NCBI RefSeq assembly: GCF_035083965.1
Contig: NC_089739.1
Span: 4,532,198 to 4,596,197 of the forward strand
Direction of reading: 5' to 3'
DNA: 64,000 nucleotides
DNA from: Branchiostoma lanceolatum
Lineage: Eukaryota > Chordata > Leptocardii > Amphioxiformes > Branchiostomatidae
Positions 61,928-64,000 of this stretch are shown here, piece after piece (the stretch's first letter is position 1; every line of letters starts with the position of its first letter). The position numbers and the translations under genes were made by a program. Below the pieces are notes generated by a model. It searched no databases. It was given only the letters and a program-made list of their open reading frames with translations, and had not been told where the DNA came from.

Positions 61928-63990
61928 TCAATCGTCCTCCCAGTCATCTCTATAGCCACCTTTATGTGTCAATAATAGATCACGGTTTGGTCCAATGTCG
62001 TAACTACCTGCACGATCCCAACCGAAGCCGTTTGCGGGAAAATCCGGTCCACGAAACGAATCGGAGTCTTCAAAACTGTCTTCTTCTTCCCACACCCGTT
62101 CTCGTTTTCCCGCCAAATCTTGAATGGGACCTGACTGAATTTGGTAACGGTCAGATTTCGTTTCCAGTGGGAAATCAGGACCTCTGAACTGATCCCCAAA
62201 CATGTCGTCTTCTGGGTAATCCTCTGATGAAACGATCGGTTCGTCTTCCTGGATACCCCCATGTGGATCCTCTTCGACTTTCCCACGTGGGTTTCTCGCT
62301 AAACCCCCATTTGTACCCACATCTTGGCTTTCCCCGGGCCAATAGTCTCTCAACTCGCGCTCTGAATGTTTTTTGTTGAACTCTACAGGACGAATCTTCA
62401 TGGAGACCTTACGCAGGGAATATCGAGTACCCTTCCACGGGTACCAGTATACGCCGTTCAAGTCACCGTCGTACGGTCCGGTGTGCCGGTAAACCCCATT
62501 CAGGTTCGCACTGGTACACCTGAAAACGTCAACATTTTCGTTATTTCAAAATTTTCATTGTGACTTCTTAGCGTATCTTTGTCCTGTTTCCATATCATAT
62601 TCAAGAATCCAAATCCATGTATAACAAAAGAACTACTTGAAACAGAGGTTGGTTTTAATTGAAGCTATAATACACAAGAAACAGGCAAAGCTGAAAACTA
62701 AAAATCGCTCTGTACGTACCATGCAAACCACCAGCCGCCCTTGCTGTATTTGGCACATTCACCCTCCTCCCACCGATCATGGTCCCTGTCCTTGGTGCTG
62801 AAGCGCCTCCTACCAGTTCGAGATGGAAACGTCATGAATGAAACAAACGGCGCAATCAAGACATGATCTATTCGCAATCCTTGAACTAAATGTTTAAAAC
62901 AAAGAGTCTTTGCACCAATCCTTAACCTCTCGACATAAACTAAGTCATACTCTACTGAAGACACACTGTACATGTATGTAACACAGCATTGACTCATGTT
63001 TAAAGTCTCGTACATAATGTTTAAAGTCTCGTACCTATCACCGAGTCTGAGTCCGTCCCCGGCGTCGCCACTGTACTCCCCCAGGCGGATTCGGTAGGAA
63101 TTGCCCTCGTCCGACACGTAGACGCTGCTGTACCTGGCGTAAACCGCCATCCCCACCCAGTCTTCGAGGTCAATCCGCATCTCGTACTCACCCTACGGTA
63201 TACATAAAACAATTCTATATGAACGTTTGGGACCACATATATATGACAATACTTTCCGTTTGGGAACGCATTGTAAGCAGCGACGCCTAGTCTGCAGTTT
63301 GGAATAGTACCAGTCAGAATCGCTCCGTATCAAATAGACGGCTGCCTCATTTAGGTTAACACTGTTCTTGGGTGAACGTGACAGATGGTCACCAAAACGT
63401 CGGCTGTGATTATATGTCCATGGATGCAGTTTTGCCAATGTAAGATCTGAATGGAGATACGGTAATCTACTCGAATTGATCATAAAGGTTTTGTCCATCA
63501 CAACAGACTTCACAAAGACTTAATAACCTAGAAATCTTGAAAATAAAAACGTTACCTGCTCCGTCAGTAGATGTAAGAGCTCGTTCCCAAGCCAGTACTC
63601 AGTGTGAGGGGATCCAAACCCAGCTTTGTACTCTTCCCACGTCCTACAAATAATAGTAAATATAGAAATCGTAAACGTTATACTTTGCAATACGATCAGA
63701 TTTTCTGGATTTGACAAAACGTAAACAGATCTATAATTCGTTAAAGGGATGTGGTCAAGTCAATTTCTATGTTTTTGTTTCTCCGCCGCAATCTCGTGCG
63801 TGTTGAAGCTCCTACTCCACTACTGACCTGTAGAAGTCCACCGTTCCGTTGCCCCTCCGTTGGATGACGGTCCAGCCGCCATCTTCCGTCTCCATGTCGC
63901 AGTACACCTGGGTGACCTCAGATGACCCCTCCGGCTGAATGCTGTACACGCCGTTTTGGCGCTGTCCAAACTTGTACACGTCTGCACAAT
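61928..63990 (-). CDS. Fibrinogen-related domain protein with acidic C-terminal tail (5' end outside window)
   Basis: Five exons in transcript order: 63990-63828, 63643-63556, 63192-63035, 62809-62720 and 62519-61928, all in phase. They encode a full fibrinogen C-terminal domain: the first-exon Cys (CADVYKFGQRQNGVYSIQP), METEDGGWTVIQRR, TWEEYKAGFG, EYWLGNELLHLLT, YEMRIDLEDW, then FSTKDRDHD (the calcium-loop region), the paired cysteines GECAKYSKGGWWFAWC, and NLNGVYW ... KVSMKIRP. The domain normally ends there. Here about 140 further residues follow, rich in Asp, Glu, Gly and Pro, with FRGPDFP occurring twice. FReDs of this kind (ficolin, tenascin, angiopoietin and lectin-like) are secreted and bind glycans or cell surfaces. 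The N-terminal part, and hence secretion signal and class, lies beyond the window. Confidence 0.94.
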
Positions 63991-64000
63991 CTAAAGAGAG

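Overview
The window is intron-rich animal DNA. The predicted proteins are closest in kind to chordate families: cytosolic fatty-acid-binding proteins with the family's four-exon layout, microsomal epoxide hydrolase (EPHX1 type), ABHD13, and a fibrinogen-related domain protein. Small host exons sit among very many short palindromic DNA transposons, tRNA-derived SINEs and minisatellites. An invertebrate deuterostome, most likely an amphioxus (Branchiostoma), fits best. This is an inference from gene content and texture, not a proof. No retrovirus-like or other virus-like element, CRISPR array or free-standing tRNA/rRNA gene was recognised.

Layout. Bases 1-16585 (+) hold four tandem FABP/CRABP-family genes in two pairs: a divergent pair (1-2126, missing only the first base of its inferred start codon, and 3012-5864) and a more canonical pair (7035-10824 and 11720-16585). 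Bases 20520-25171 (-) hold a six-exon ABHD13 orthologue. It runs head-to-head with the first of three tandem seven-exon EPHX1-like genes: A 27381-32644, B 38692-44240, C 47967-55462, all (+). Bases 58786-60576 (+) hold an unrecognised coiled-coil gene with an apparent one-base frame problem. Bases 61928-63990 (-) hold the 3' part of a fibrinogen-domain gene with an unusual acidic tail; it continues beyond the window. Exon joins were checked by hand: every internal join in the ten genes is in phase, except inside the first exon of the coiled-coil gene.

The repeat landscape is unusually readable. At least seven foldback elements from several families carry perfect 9-bp target-site duplications (Mutator-like). 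There is a 1.3-kb hAT-like element with an 8-bp duplication, a TA-flanked mariner-like foldback family, and nested insertions. Most striking are minisatellites whose repeat unit spans a splice junction: one copies the ABHD13 exon-1 donor, and two copy the EPHX exon-6 acceptor in paralogues A and B.

Together the host genes suggest a lipid-handling neighbourhood: FABPs that carry fatty acids or retinoids, and ER-anchored epoxide hydrolases that open lipid or xenobiotic epoxides. Shared nuclear-receptor-like DR1 sites lie upstream of the second FABP pair. The functional link is inference.
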